Source: Terriglobia bacterium
GTDB lineage: Bacteria > Acidobacteriota > Terriglobia > Bryobacterales > Bryobacteraceae
DNA: 64,000 nucleotides
Assembly (NCBI GenBank): GCA_020073345.1
Contig: JAIQFI010000011.1
Coordinates: 1-64,000, forward strand
Reading direction: 5' to 3'
The notes under the pieces are model-generated. The model did not search any database. It was given only the letters and a program-made list of their open reading frames with translations, and was not told the DNA's origin. Positions 53,754 through 62,415 of the stretch are shown here, one piece after another. The stretch's first letter is position 1. Each line of letters begins with the position of its first letter. A program made the translations under genes and the position numbers.

Positions 53754-55038
53754 TCTTGATCTCGGCCGCGTAGAGCATGGTCCGATCGTTATCCCGCGCG
53801 GCCCATTTCAATAGTGTTTCAACGCTCGGTTGCACTTTGGTATGAAACACTTCGCGACCGTTGGCGGTCACGGTCACCGGCTGGCTGAGATCGAACCTGT
53901 CCGGCGACAGCAGCAGCGTGAACGCGGTTACGCCCTTGGTCGTCGCTTGCACGGTGTTACCCGATCGAGCCACGTCCACTCGCCCCGGTTCCTTCGGCCG
54001 GCCGAATAACGGGTCGGTACCCAGCGAATCGGTGAAGACGTTCGCGTCCTGCAACTGTTTGGCCTCTCCCGGCGCGATTCCAAACGCATCGATCACCAGC
54101 CAGTGAGCGCGATTGTTCACGGCATCCGCGGCTTCCCAGGTCAGCTTGTCCGGATGCGGGTCGCGCGGGTGATCCGCCACGAATTTCTCGAACGGACCTT
54201 TGATCTCCGGCCACCAAGCGGTGTTGTGTTCGCCGTCAGGTTGCGGATGGTAGTCGATCTGGACTCCGTTCTTCATTAAGTGGCGCGTGTACGGCTCGAC
54301 GATCGAAATCGGATAGAGGCGGTCTTTGCCCCCATTCACCACGAACAGCGGTTTGTTGCGAATGTTATTGGGAAAGTTGCGGCCGTCATCGATCTCGCCA
54401 TTCGCCAGCACCATGATGTAGCCGTTCAGCGGCAGAAAACTCGCATACGGCGTGGTGTCGCGCATGGCGACGAAGTAAGCACCGGTGCCGCCGTCGGAAA
54501 CGCCCGCCACCACCACGCGGTTCTCGTCGATGTTGTACCTCCGCTTCAATTCGTCCACGATCGCGTGCAGATTCAGCACCTCATCGTCGCTCCACCAGGG
54601 TTCGTCATTCCAGGCGTAAGGGATCACGTAAAACTGTTCGGCGCCCGCCCCCTCACCGGACAAAGCCCCGATCTGGCCGTTGCCGCGGGGCCTATTGTCT
54701 GAGCGGCCGCCCACTCCTCCGTGGAGCTGAAACCGGACTTGGTAGCGCCGCCCCGGATCGTATCCCGCCGGAACGGTGACTGCGTAGTAATGTTCGACGC
54801 CATCGGCGGTGCGATTGGTGAACTGCACGACGCCTTGTTTCTGCGCCGCATACGTCCTGCCCTGCTTCAGCCGGAGTAGCGCGACGTCAAAACTGACGCC
54901 GGCCTTCAGAATCTCTTCAGCGGCACGCGCGGCCGAAGCCGGGGAATCGGCTGCCCAGAACTTCTGGAACGAAGCATCAACCCGATTTTGACTCTGGGCA
55001 ACGGGCACCAAGAGGAGTAGAGCAGCGAAGCGGATCAT
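53740..55038 (-). CDS. Secreted alpha/beta-hydrolase (esterase-like)
   Basis: 432 residues from the ATG at 55038, which overlaps the upstream stop (ATGA) and gives signal MIRFAALLLLVPVAQSQ; an earlier in-frame start is 69 bases upstream. HGG at 106-108 is the oxyanion motif, GVSDGG places the nucleophile at Ser181, GGKDRLYPI the Asp and DGEHNTAWW the His. The C-terminal ~100 residues are a beta domain. It resembles PHB-depolymerase/feruloyl-esterase-like enzymes; substrate unknown, perhaps an acyl group on the glycan handled by the same operon. Confidence 0.8.
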   Translation of the reverse strand: MIRFAALLLLVPVAQSQNRVDASFQKFWAADSPASAARAAEEILKAGVSFDVALLRLKQGRTYAAQKQGVVQFTNRTADGVEHYYAVTVPAGYDPGRRYQVRFQLHGGVGGRSDNRPRGNGQIGALSGEGAGAEQFYVIPYAWNDEPWWSDDEVLNLHAIVDELKRRYNIDENRVVVAGVSDGGTGAYFVAMRDTTPYASFLPLNGYIMVLANGEIDDGRNFPNNIRNKPLFVVNGGKDRLYPISIVEPYTRHLMKNGVQIDYHPQPDGEHNTAWWPEIKGPFEKFVADHPRDPHPDKLTWEAADAVNNRAHWLVIDAFGIAPGEAKQLQDANVFTDSLGTDPLFGRPKEPGRVDVARSGNTVQATTKGVTAFTLLLSPDRFDLSQPVTVTANGREVFHTKVQPSVETLLKWAARDNDRTMLYAAEIKIKLK

Positions 55039-55457
55039 CGCGATGCCCCCATCCCCTGCCCTCCTACCGCCTCCTTGAACTGGGCTGTATCCGTGTAGCT
55101 CTGCCACACGGCGATCTTGCCATCTTTGAATCGAAATACGTGCACGAACTCCGCGTCAATTGTGGTCCCCGTGGCTTTGTAGGTTCCGCGATACCGGCCG
55201 CGCGCGATCACTACTTCCCCGGCACCCAGAATCTCCTCAGTCGTGGCGGTAAACTCGTCCCATTCCGAGTCAATCCGAGTGAAAATGCTGTCCCGGATCG
55301 AGTCTGGACCGATATAGGGGCTTCCCGTCGCATAGATGAAGTTTTCCGCCGGGTGCATCTCTACTTGCGAATCGAACAGGTCCATGGTCGCCGCGATGTC
55401 CTTGATCGCGTATAGCCGATAGAAACGCTTCACGATTTGACGATGGTCAGCTACCAT
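55035..55457 (-). CDS. SnoaL/NTF2-like protein
   Basis: 140 residues from the ATG at 55457, which overlaps the GH88 stop by seven bases; the frame is open to 55499. VKRFYRLYAIKDI and DEFTATTEEILGAGEVVIAR fit the NTF2-like cone fold. Such proteins bind or isomerise small ligands; the reaction is not predictable. Fully coupled to both neighbours. Confidence 0.8.
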   Translation of the reverse strand: MVADHRQIVKRFYRLYAIKDIAATMDLFDSQVEMHPAENFIYATGSPYIGPDSIRDSIFTRIDSEWDEFTATTEEILGAGEVVIARGRYRGTYKATGTTIDAEFVHVFRFKDGKIAVWQSYTDTAQFKEAVGGQGMGASR

Positions 55458-56569
55458 AACACTCGTTCCAATGCCTCGCAAAAGAAGTACTCGCCCCACA
55501 TCACGGACTCATCCACGCCCAGGCTTTTGTTGACGTGATACATCCCGCCCTTGAGGATCCCTTCCCACTTGGGGTCGGATTTCGCCAAGTGCCGTTCGCA
55601 CAGCGAACGCAAGATGTGAACCGCGGTGGACCAGTACAGGTGTCCTTTGAGGGAATCCGGGACCAAGCGACACAGGCGCAGCAGTCCCGCGGCGCAGATC
55701 GCCGCCGAGGACGAATCCGGCAGCGTTCGATTTTCGGCGGGCGCGTTGAAATCCCATGGTGGAATGCCGTCGGGCGGCGAGTGCGTAATGTAGAAATCGG
55801 CGCACGCTTCGGCGGTGTCCAGGAAATGCGGATCGCGGCTGTACTCGTAGCAGGTGGTGAAGCCGTACATCGCCCAAGTGAGTCCGCGCGACCAGCACGA
55901 ATCGCCGCGAAATCCCTGATGCGTAGTCTGCCGCAGGAATTCGCCAGTGTCGGTGTCGAAAATCCCTTCCTGCGCGGTGGATCCGTCACCCCGCACCAGC
56001 ACTCGCCGCGTGGTGTGAGAATGGCGCATGGCGATATCGCGCAGCCGCCGGTCCCCCGTTTCCCTGGCGGCGAAGAAAATGATCCCGACATTCATCATGA
56101 TGTCGATGAACAGCGAATTATCCGCGACAAACGAGCGCAGATACTGCCCCTTTTCCTTGAACCGCTGAGCCAGCGTTTTGCCGGCCTCGATCAGCACCTC
56201 TTTGTGCGCTGGATCTCCGGTGAGCCGCCACCAGCGGTAATACGTCGACAAAAATAGGAATCCAAGATCGTGAACGTCGTGATCGTGTTTGCGAGGCTCC
56301 AGCGGCGTAGTGTACTTAATGGCCTGCTCCTGCCAATAGTTGGCTTCGTTGGAATTCGGCGTGGAATGCTTGCGGAAGATCCACATCATGCCGGGCAGGA
56401 ATCCGTCGCCCCAGTGAGTCCAGGCCGGACCCTCCACTTCCCATTTGCCGTTCTGGGTATGCAGTGGATAGAAGCCGGGATGCTTCTCGATCAGTTTTCG
56501 CACCTGTTTTTGCGAGTAGGCGTAAGCCTGTTCGAACAAGTCGCCGGTGTCGCTGGAAAGATGAATCAC
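55451..56569 (-). CDS. Unsaturated glucuronyl hydrolase (GH88)
   Basis: 372 residues, no signal peptide. (alpha/alpha)6 barrel with WTHWGDGFLPGMMW, HDVHDLGFLFL (Asp101) and FIDIMMN (Asp156), the two Asp used for hydration and proton transfer in GH88 enzymes, and WSRGLTWAMYGF. It removes unsaturated uronate left by polysaccharide lyases. Together with the secreted hydrolase and SnoaL protein it forms a small glycan-processing operon. Confidence 0.9.
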   Translation of the reverse strand: MIHLSSDTGDLFEQAYAYSQKQVRKLIEKHPGFYPLHTQNGKWEVEGPAWTHWGDGFLPGMMWIFRKHSTPNSNEANYWQEQAIKYTTPLEPRKHDHDVHDLGFLFLSTYYRWWRLTGDPAHKEVLIEAGKTLAQRFKEKGQYLRSFVADNSLFIDIMMNVGIIFFAARETGDRRLRDIAMRHSHTTRRVLVRGDGSTAQEGIFDTDTGEFLRQTTHQGFRGDSCWSRGLTWAMYGFTTCYEYSRDPHFLDTAEACADFYITHSPPDGIPPWDFNAPAENRTLPDSSSAAICAAGLLRLCRLVPDSLKGHLYWSTAVHILRSLCERHLAKSDPKWEGILKGGMYHVNKSLGVDESVMWGEYFFCEALERVLW

Positions 56570-57715
56570 TTATTCCGTTCTCCAGAACATGAGGATACCG
56601 CTTAAACGCGTGCCGGCTTGGCGCGAGATCATGATGTCGCCGCCTGCCAGCCGGCCCATCAGCCGCGTAGAAAACGCCGGCTGGTCAAAGCGGAGCTTCA
56701 GGCGGGCGTGCCCACCGGGCCAATCCAGATCCTGAAACTCGACCTGGAGTATGAAATTGCCCGAAGACCGGTCCAACCGGACGATCCGGCCGCTCGCGAC
56801 ACTGCCCTTGGGTGCGAGCAATTGCCCGCGGTTCTTCACATCCGCCCAAAGCTTCGCCCGAACCGGATCGCCCACCGCCGCCCGTATCAGGTCCAGGCCG
56901 GACATTTCGAGTTGCAACGTAAGATGGGCGGGAATCTCCACTTCCTTGGGCGGGACCGGCGCCGGCGTTTCCGTCAGGACTGGATCGTTAAATAACAAAG
57001 TGCTTTCACCCGTGAATTTCCGGCAATTGGCGAAGCGGACCCAGTTCCGATTCACCAGATCGGGCGTGGCCATCATCAATTTGCTTTCCACCGGCAGGAG
57101 AAAAGCGTCGTCGCCGATTGTGAGCCAGCCATAGTCGACACTGTTTTCCGCCGCGGTGATTCCCAGATCAGCCGGAATATCTTCCGCTGCAATTTCCATC
57201 CGGCGGACGTCGAGCGTCATCGGATCGGCGTAAAACGACCCGTGAAATCCGGCCACACCCTCGCGTTTGCCGTTCCGTAGGCGGGATCCACTGACCGAGC
57301 GGGATACTCGAAAATCGTAACGCCGAACGGAAAGACCGTTCAGCTGGGTCTCCCCCCCGTCTTCGAACACGGCAACATCGGAAAGAAATAGAATCCTCGC
57401 ATAAATGGCGAAATTTCCATTTCCAAACATTCCCGTGGCCACCAGGTCGCCCAGTTCGCGGTCTTCGAATTGCTTCGACCCCGGCCACGCGAACATTTCC
57501 TTGCCGTCCACCAATGCGACTTCCAGACGCAGCGTGTCTTCAACTCGCGCAGTGCCTCCCACCGCCTGACGCGTCCGCTCCACGGTCTCCGTGCAGGTGT
57601 AATCCGGCTGCCGCTGCAGAATCTGGGCCATTTTTTCGCGGATACGAGGCAACAGATCGGCTCCCTGTAAAGGCAGCAACGGCGCCGCGACTAAAAGGAT
57701 CCAGAAGTTTGCCAC
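56570..57715 (-). CDS. Secreted protein of acidobacterial YTCTETVER type
   Basis: 381 residues, GTG start (57713-57715), signal MANFWILLVAAPLLPLQ. DYTCTETVERTRQ near the N-terminus recurs in exported acidobacterial proteins of unknown function; the rest is beta-rich with no catalytic motif seen. It abuts the GH88 gene with no gap, so it is first in that operon. Confidence 0.7.
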   Translation of the reverse strand: MANFWILLVAAPLLPLQGADLLPRIREKMAQILQRQPDYTCTETVERTRQAVGGTARVEDTLRLEVALVDGKEMFAWPGSKQFEDRELGDLVATGMFGNGNFAIYARILFLSDVAVFEDGGETQLNGLSVRRYDFRVSRSVSGSRLRNGKREGVAGFHGSFYADPMTLDVRRMEIAAEDIPADLGITAAENSVDYGWLTIGDDAFLLPVESKLMMATPDLVNRNWVRFANCRKFTGESTLLFNDPVLTETPAPVPPKEVEIPAHLTLQLEMSGLDLIRAAVGDPVRAKLWADVKNRGQLLAPKGSVASGRIVRLDRSSGNFILQVEFQDLDWPGGHARLKLRFDQPAFSTRLMGRLAGGDIMISRQAGTRLSGILMFWRTE

Positions 57716-57771
57716 TGGGATTAATTATGGCATCGCGGCCATGATTTTTATGAGATCCGGGGACGATCTGC

Positions 57772-57777
57772 TAGCAT
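57772..57777 (+). promoter_or_regulatory. Candidate -10 box for the CDGSH gene
   Basis: TAGCAT ends seven bases before the ATG at 57785. The spacer has only a weak GAGAG, so a near-leaderless message is plausible. Confidence 0.4.
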
Positions 57778-57784
57778 CGAGAGA

Positions 57785-58015
57785 ATGTCTGCGAAGATTA
57801 CCATCAATGCCAACGGCTCAATCCGCGTGGAAGGCGACTTTGAGATCAGCGACGCGGAGGGTAAGCCGTTCGGCCTGGGCGGACGCACGGCCATTGGCTT
57901 GTGCCGCTGTGGACACTCCGAGAACAAGCCCTTCTGCGACGGATCGCATCGCAAGGTTAACTTCCAGTCGGTGTGTGCGGCGCGCGATCTGCCGCCGCCG
58001 GCGCCTAAGCCCTAG
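57785..58015 (+). CDS. CDGSH iron-sulfur domain protein
   Basis: 76 residues. LCRCGHSENKPFCDGSH gives the 3Cys-1His ligand set (Cys40, Cys42, Cys51, His55) for a [2Fe-2S] cluster. Likely a small cytoplasmic electron or cluster carrier. No further partner gene. Confidence 0.92.
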   Translation: MSAKITINANGSIRVEGDFEISDAEGKPFGLGGRTAIGLCRCGHSENKPFCDGSHRKVNFQSVCAARDLPPPAPKP

Positions 58016-58016
58016 C

Positions 58017-58040
58017 TACGTGGAATTAGTTACGTGGAAT
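58017..58040. repeat. Short direct repeat after the CDGSH gene
   Basis: TACGTGGAAT occurs twice, at 58017-58026 and 58031-58040, separated by TAGT. Intergenic, possibly a slippage duplication. Confidence 0.7.
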
Positions 58041-58053
58041 GTAATACGCCGGG

Positions 58054-58326
58054 CTATCGCCAGGTTTCCTGAAGCGGCTGCGAAAAGATGTCCTCGGCGA
58101 CGCCCTCGGCGACAGCCGCTTCCTTGGTGCAGATCCAGTATTCAGGTTGCCAGTGCTCCGTGCGATCGTAAGGAGCCTTGTAAACGTAGAAATTTTCGGC
58201 CCGCCGGCGGACGCGGGGCTCAGTACGGGTTTCCTTGCCAAGTGCGCAAGCTTCCCGTAAGGCCGCTTCGTAGCTGTCGAACGGCCCGTCGATGTAATCG
58301 CGATGGTTGATGATGTGCCACTGCAT
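58054..58326 (-). CDS. Small protein of unknown function
   Basis: 90 residues starting MQWHIINHRDYIDGPFDSYE; no signal, no membrane helix and no known motif. The frame is clean and bounded by an ATG at 58326 and a stop at 58054, and it lies in its own gap. No family recognised; 82 bases separate it from the downstream protease gene. Confidence 0.55.
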   Translation of the reverse strand: MQWHIINHRDYIDGPFDSYEAALREACALGKETRTEPRVRRRAENFYVYKAPYDRTEHWQPEYWICTKEAAVAEGVAEDIFSQPLQETWR

Positions 58327-58408
58327 GGCGTGAACGAGTAGTTTCTAAACCGCTTTCAATCAGTTAGATGAGGCCCGAGGCCAGTTGGTTTCAAAACCCA
58401 ACCTATTG

Positions 58409-59521
58409 TTATTGTTCCAGTTCGGCCCGCGTTTGTAAATAGTTGACGACTTCGGCTCGCGAGAGCACACCATCCAGGTGGCTGTTGGACATGACGGGAA
58501 GCTGATTCACATTCTCCCGGGCCATGACTTCCAGCGCATTGGCCAAAGGCGCGTCGGGGCGGACGGCCTGCATCCCCTGCAAGGGCCGCATCACGGAATC
58601 CACCGGTGTCCCGGGCCATAGACTCCGATCGACCTTGCGAATCTCGTGCGGCGTCACCAATCCGGCCACGTGCCCGTCCTCCAGTACCACGAAACATCGC
58701 CGGCCAGTCCGGAAAAGCCTCTCCACCAACTCCTGGACGCTCTGCCGGCCATCCACCGTGGCACAGTCGTGCGACATGATGTCGGCCACGTGTACATCCT
58801 GCAGCGCGCGCTTAAACCCGGCCTGCCGGCGAGTCTCCCCGGCTGCCTGGAGCAGGAACCAGCCGATGAAAGTGATCCACAGGCCGCCCACGTTCGCCCC
58901 AAAGAAAAACTGGACTAACCCCAATGTAATGAACAGTCCGCCGACCACCTGGCCCGTCTTGGCGGCCGTTCCGGTAGCTCGCGCGGCATCGCCGCTCTTC
59001 CACCACACCAGCGCCCGCAGGACGCGTCCGCCATCCAGAGGATAGCCCGGTACCAGGTTGAACACCGCCAGACCGATGTTGATGTAACCCAGCCACATCA
59101 GCATGGTCTTCGCTGGCGCCGCCGGTCCGGGCAGCAATACGGCTACTCCCAGACACAGTAGCCCGATCGCGATGCTGGTCAGCGGTCCCACGATCGCGAT
59201 CTGGAATTCGGTTTTGGCGTCCGGGGATTCGCCGTCAATCTGCGACACTCCACCCAGCGCGAACAGGGTGATTTCGCGCACCGGAATCCCGTGCGACTTG
59301 GCCATCAAGGAATGGGCCAGTTCATGCAACAGCAGGGAAACAAAGAAGAGAACCGTCGTGGCGAGGGCCAGCGTCCAGACCAGCCCGGCGGACCATCCCG
59401 GGTTGGCGGCACGGAATTGTGAGCTTAAAGAAAAAACCAGCAGCAGCGCGATCAGAAACCAGCTGAAGTGCAGGCCGACCTTGATGCCGAAAACCGTCCC
59501 AAGTGGTATGTGTGACCGCAT
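58409..59521 (-). CDS. Site-2 protease (M50) with CBS domains
   Basis: 370 residues. HELAH at 66-70 and the second metal motif [12 protein letters not shown] with Asp163 define an intramembrane zinc protease; about six helices occupy the first 240 residues. Two CBS domains follow (about 243-365; [20 protein letters not shown]), which in relatives sense nucleotides. It may cut a membrane-bound anti-sigma factor or similar target. The start ATG has AGAAGGG upstream. Confidence 0.92.
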   Translation of the reverse strand: MRSHIPLGTVFGIKVGLHFSWFLIALLLVFSLSSQFRAANPGWSAGLVWTLALATTVLFFVSLLLHELAHSLMAKSHGIPVREITLFALGGVSQIDGESPDAKTEFQIAIVGPLTSIAIGLLCLGVAVLLPGPAAPAKTMLMWLGYINIGLAVFNLVPGYPLDGGRVLRALVWWKSGDAARATGTAAKTGQVVGGLFITLGLVQFFFGANVGGLWITFIGWFLLQAAGETRRQAGFKRALQDVHVADIMSHDCATVDGRQSVQELVERLFRTGRRCFVVLEDGHVAGLVTPHEIRKVDRSLWPGTPVDSVMRPLQGMQAVRPDAPLANALEVMARENVNQLPVMSNSHLDGVLSRAEVVNYLQTRAELEQ

Positions 59522-59613
59522 AGACCGCGCCCTTCTGAAGATACCTCGAGCAATATCACTGCCATTTTAGATGTTCAGCGGGGGAGCCGGCCAGTGCTAT
59601 TGCGCTGGCGCTA

Positions 59614-59619
59614 TAAGAT
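59614..59619 (+). promoter_or_regulatory. Candidate -10 box for the M20 peptidase-DDAH operon
   Basis: TAAGAT (also TATAAG one step earlier) ends six bases before the ATG at 59626, without a ribosome site; consistent with a leaderless transcript. Confidence 0.4.
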
Positions 59620-59625
59620 AGTTCC

Positions 59626-61020
59626 ATGAGAATTGCGGCTTTCGTGGCGCTCACCACCGGTATCGTGATTGGTCAAGTGCCCGCGATTGATTGGAAAGCC
59701 GAAGAAGCCGAGATCCTGCGCCACTACAGTGCCTTAGTCCAGATCGACTCCAGCAACCCGCCCGGGAACGAGACCCTGGTGGTGAACTACATCAAAAAAG
59801 TTTTCGACGCAGAGGGCATCCCAAGCCAGGTGTTCGCCCTGGAGCCTGCGCGGGCCAACCTGGTCGCGCGCATCAAGGGCAACGGCAGCAAGCGCCCGAT
59901 CCTCATCATGGCCCACACCGATGTGGTCGGCGTGCAGCGCGAAAAATGGCCGGTGGACCCGTTTGGCGCCATCCGCAAGGACAGCTACGTCTGGGGCCGG
60001 GGCACGGTGGACGATAAGGACAAGCTCTCCGCGAATCTGATGCTCATGCTGCTGCTGAAGCGAACCGGCGTGAAGCTCGATCGGGACGTGATCTTCCTGG
60101 CCGAATCGGGCGAGGAGGGAAGCACCAAGCCGGGAATCGAATTCATGGCGAATCAGCATTTCGACCAGATCGATGCCGAATACTGCCTGACGGAAGGCGG
60201 GGGCGCAACCTTGAATGGAGGGCGAACTACGACCGTAACCGTCTCTACGACCGAAAAACTGCCGCGCCGCATCCGGCTGGTGGTCAATGGCACATCCGGG
60301 CACGGGTCCATCCCTCGCACTGATAATGCGCTGGTGCATTTGTCCTCGGCGGTAGCGAAGATCGGCACCTGGGAGACTCCACTGCGCCTGAACGACACGA
60401 CGCGAACCTACTTCGAGCGGCTCGCGGGGATCAGCTCCCCGGAGGTAGCCGCGCGCTACAACGGGATCACCGATTCGCGCCGCACTGCGGCGGTTCAGCA
60501 TTATCTGGCCGAGAACGAGCCGATGCACTACTCCATGCTGCGGACTTCGGTGGTCCCGACCATCCTCACCGCCGGGTTCCGCATGAACGTGATCCCCTCG
60601 CAGGCGGAAGCGACAATCGATGTCCGCATGGCCCCCGGCGAGGATGACCGTACGTTTTTCGATCAGATGCAGCGCGTGATCGGCGATCCGGCGGTAAAGA
60701 TCGAGCGCTTGACCGACGGCGAGCGCCCCGCGACGCCTCCCTCGCGCCTGGACACGGAGATGTTCCGCGCCCTGGAGACGGTGAGCAAGCGAGTCTATCC
60801 TGGCTCGGTGACGCTGCCCACGATGCTGACGGGCGCGACCGACATGGCCTTTCTGCGAGCGAAGGGAATCCAGAGCTACGGCATCGGGCCTGCCTCTAGC
60901 GATTCGGACCGCACGAACTACGGCGCGCATAGCGACGTCGAGAGGCTGCTGGAATCGTCACTCTACACTTTCGTCCGCTTTACCTGGGAATCGGTCCTGG
61001 AAGTGTCCGCGAGTAAGTAA
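59626..61020 (+). CDS. Exported M20 family metallopeptidase
   Basis: 464 residues. Signal MRIAAFVALTTGIVIGQ suggests export. Metal ligands: His97 and Asp99 in MAHTDVVGV, Asp129/130 in GRGTVDDKDKL, catalytic Glu163 and Glu164 in ESGEEGS. An M20 dimerisation domain sits in the middle. Such enzymes release C-terminal residues or deacylate amino acids. The stop and the DDAH start overlap (TAATG), so they form a two-gene unit. Confidence 0.9.
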   Translation: MRIAAFVALTTGIVIGQVPAIDWKAEEAEILRHYSALVQIDSSNPPGNETLVVNYIKKVFDAEGIPSQVFALEPARANLVARIKGNGSKRPILIMAHTDVVGVQREKWPVDPFGAIRKDSYVWGRGTVDDKDKLSANLMLMLLLKRTGVKLDRDVIFLAESGEEGSTKPGIEFMANQHFDQIDAEYCLTEGGGATLNGGRTTTVTVSTTEKLPRRIRLVVNGTSGHGSIPRTDNALVHLSSAVAKIGTWETPLRLNDTTRTYFERLAGISSPEVAARYNGITDSRRTAAVQHYLAENEPMHYSMLRTSVVPTILTAGFRMNVIPSQAEATIDVRMAPGEDDRTFFDQMQRVIGDPAVKIERLTDGERPATPPSRLDTEMFRALETVSKRVYPGSVTLPTMLTGATDMAFLRAKGIQSYGIGPASSDSDRTNYGAHSDVERLLESSLYTFVRFTWESVLEVSASK

Positions 61021-61787
61021 TGCTCAGGGCGCTTACGCGCGAGGTCAGCCCAACCATCGCGAACTGCGAGCTGGAATTCCTGGATCGCCAACCCATCGAT
61101 TTGGCCCTTGCTGTCGAACAGCACCGGCAATACCAGGCGTGTTTGGCGGAACTGGGCGTACATGTTGAAGTACTGCCTCCGGCACCCGACATGCCGGATG
61201 GGGTCTTCGTAGAGGATCCGGCGATTGTGCTGGACGAGATCGCAGTGATCACCCGGATGGGTGCATTGTCGCGGCGAGGCGAGAGCGAAACACTTGCACG
61301 GGCGCTAGCAAAGTATCGAGAGCTGCGTCACATCGTCGAGCCGGGAACGCTCGAAGGTGGCGACGTGATGCGTGTGGGCAAGACCTTGTACGTGGGATAT
61401 TCGCGGCGGACCAACGTCGCGGGCATCCAGCAGCTGGCAACCATGCTCCATCCGCTGGGATACTTCGTCGTGCCGGTGGAGGTGCGCGATTGCCTGCACC
61501 TCAAGACCGCGTGCTGCTATATCGGTAACGACACGGTGCTGGCGAATCGTGCGTGGATGGATCCCGACGCTCTCTGTAGTCTGAAAATCCTGGACGTGCC
61601 GAGTGACGAGTCTCGCGGCGCGAACGCATTGCGGCTCGGCGATACGGTTCTGATGCCCGCGGCGTTCCCTCGCACTCGCGAATTACTGGAACGCTCGGGT
61701 TTCCGCGTCCTTACGATCGACAATTCAGAGTTGCTCAAGGCCGAAGCAGGAGTAACCTGCACCAGCCTCATCTTCGACGCCCCCTAG
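61020..61787 (+). CDS. DDAH-type dimethylarginine hydrolase / amidinotransferase-fold enzyme
   Basis: 255 residues, guanidine-group modifying fold. PDGVFVEDPAIVLDE supplies the substrate-binding acids, LEGGD the Glu112, catalytic His160 in CLHLKTACC and nucleophile Cys247 in GVTCTSLIF. DDAH converts methylated arginines to citrulline. A relation to the M20 peptidase upstream could be release of arginine derivatives from peptides. An arginine deiminase-like or other guanidine role is not excluded. Confidence 0.85.
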   Translation: MLRALTREVSPTIANCELEFLDRQPIDLALAVEQHRQYQACLAELGVHVEVLPPAPDMPDGVFVEDPAIVLDEIAVITRMGALSRRGESETLARALAKYRELRHIVEPGTLEGGDVMRVGKTLYVGYSRRTNVAGIQQLATMLHPLGYFVVPVEVRDCLHLKTACCYIGNDTVLANRAWMDPDALCSLKILDVPSDESRGANALRLGDTVLMPAAFPRTRELLERSGFRVLTIDNSELLKAEAGVTCTSLIFDAP

Positions 61788-61833
61788 TGTTCTGAGTCAG
61801 AAAAGCGTCGAATACATTCGCGGGCCGCTTCGA

Positions 61834-62370
61834 CTAACGAATTGCCGTTTTGATTATGCTGACCCGTTCCGCTAGAGTTCCTCGCTCGACTGAGACCAGT
61901 TCGAAGCCAAAGTCTCGGTAAGTCTCTTCGTGGATTTTCTCAAAACGCAGCGCATCTTCAAAGCTGATTCGCCGCGCTTCGGTTGGCGTGATGAAGCCAA
62001 CGTTGCGAATGAAGAAGACCCGGTTCTGGTAGATCGATTCTTTTTGGATGCGCTCCAGTTCGCTGGTAAGAAAAGGAGAAAAAGGGTACCCAAGGTGGAC
62101 TGCCAACGCCGCGGTACAGACAACGCAGCGATCGTGAAACTGAACCTCATCCGGTTGATAAGAAGCTCGAATCTGACGGTCCCTTTGCAGATGAGCGATT
62201 GCATCAATGAACGAGGGACGTCTCCAGAGGTCAACCGTTCCTTGCGCATGCGCGGCAGCGATGACGTCCGTAGCCGCCTCTTCGACTACGCTGAACCCGT
62301 CGAGCTCTAACTGACGGATGATGGCTGTCTTGCCCGCACCCGGCGCGCCGGTGATGATGAACCTTCTCAT
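61834..62370 (-). CDS. Small P-loop NTPase (AAA_28 / NadR-like)
   Basis: 178 residues with Walker A GAPGAGKT at 8-15 and FHDRCVVCTAALA, as in small AAA_28/Ttd14-like NTPases of unknown target. No further domain. The gene is separated from the neighbouring DDAH gene by 46 bases in convergent orientation. Confidence 0.78.
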   Translation of the reverse strand: MRRFIITGAPGAGKTAIIRQLELDGFSVVEEAATDVIAAAHAQGTVDLWRRPSFIDAIAHLQRDRQIRASYQPDEVQFHDRCVVCTAALAVHLGYPFSPFLTSELERIQKESIYQNRVFFIRNVGFITPTEARRISFEDALRFEKIHEETYRDFGFELVSVERGTLAERVSIIKTAIR

Positions 62371-62415
62371 GTGCTTTCACTTTTCAGAGAAGCCCTCGCC
62401 ATGCGCGCCCGGACA

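Noticed and set aside
58383-58402. GTTGG / CCAAC inverted repeat downstream of the site-2 protease gene
   Set aside because: Imperfect with AT loop and no T-run; weak as a terminator.
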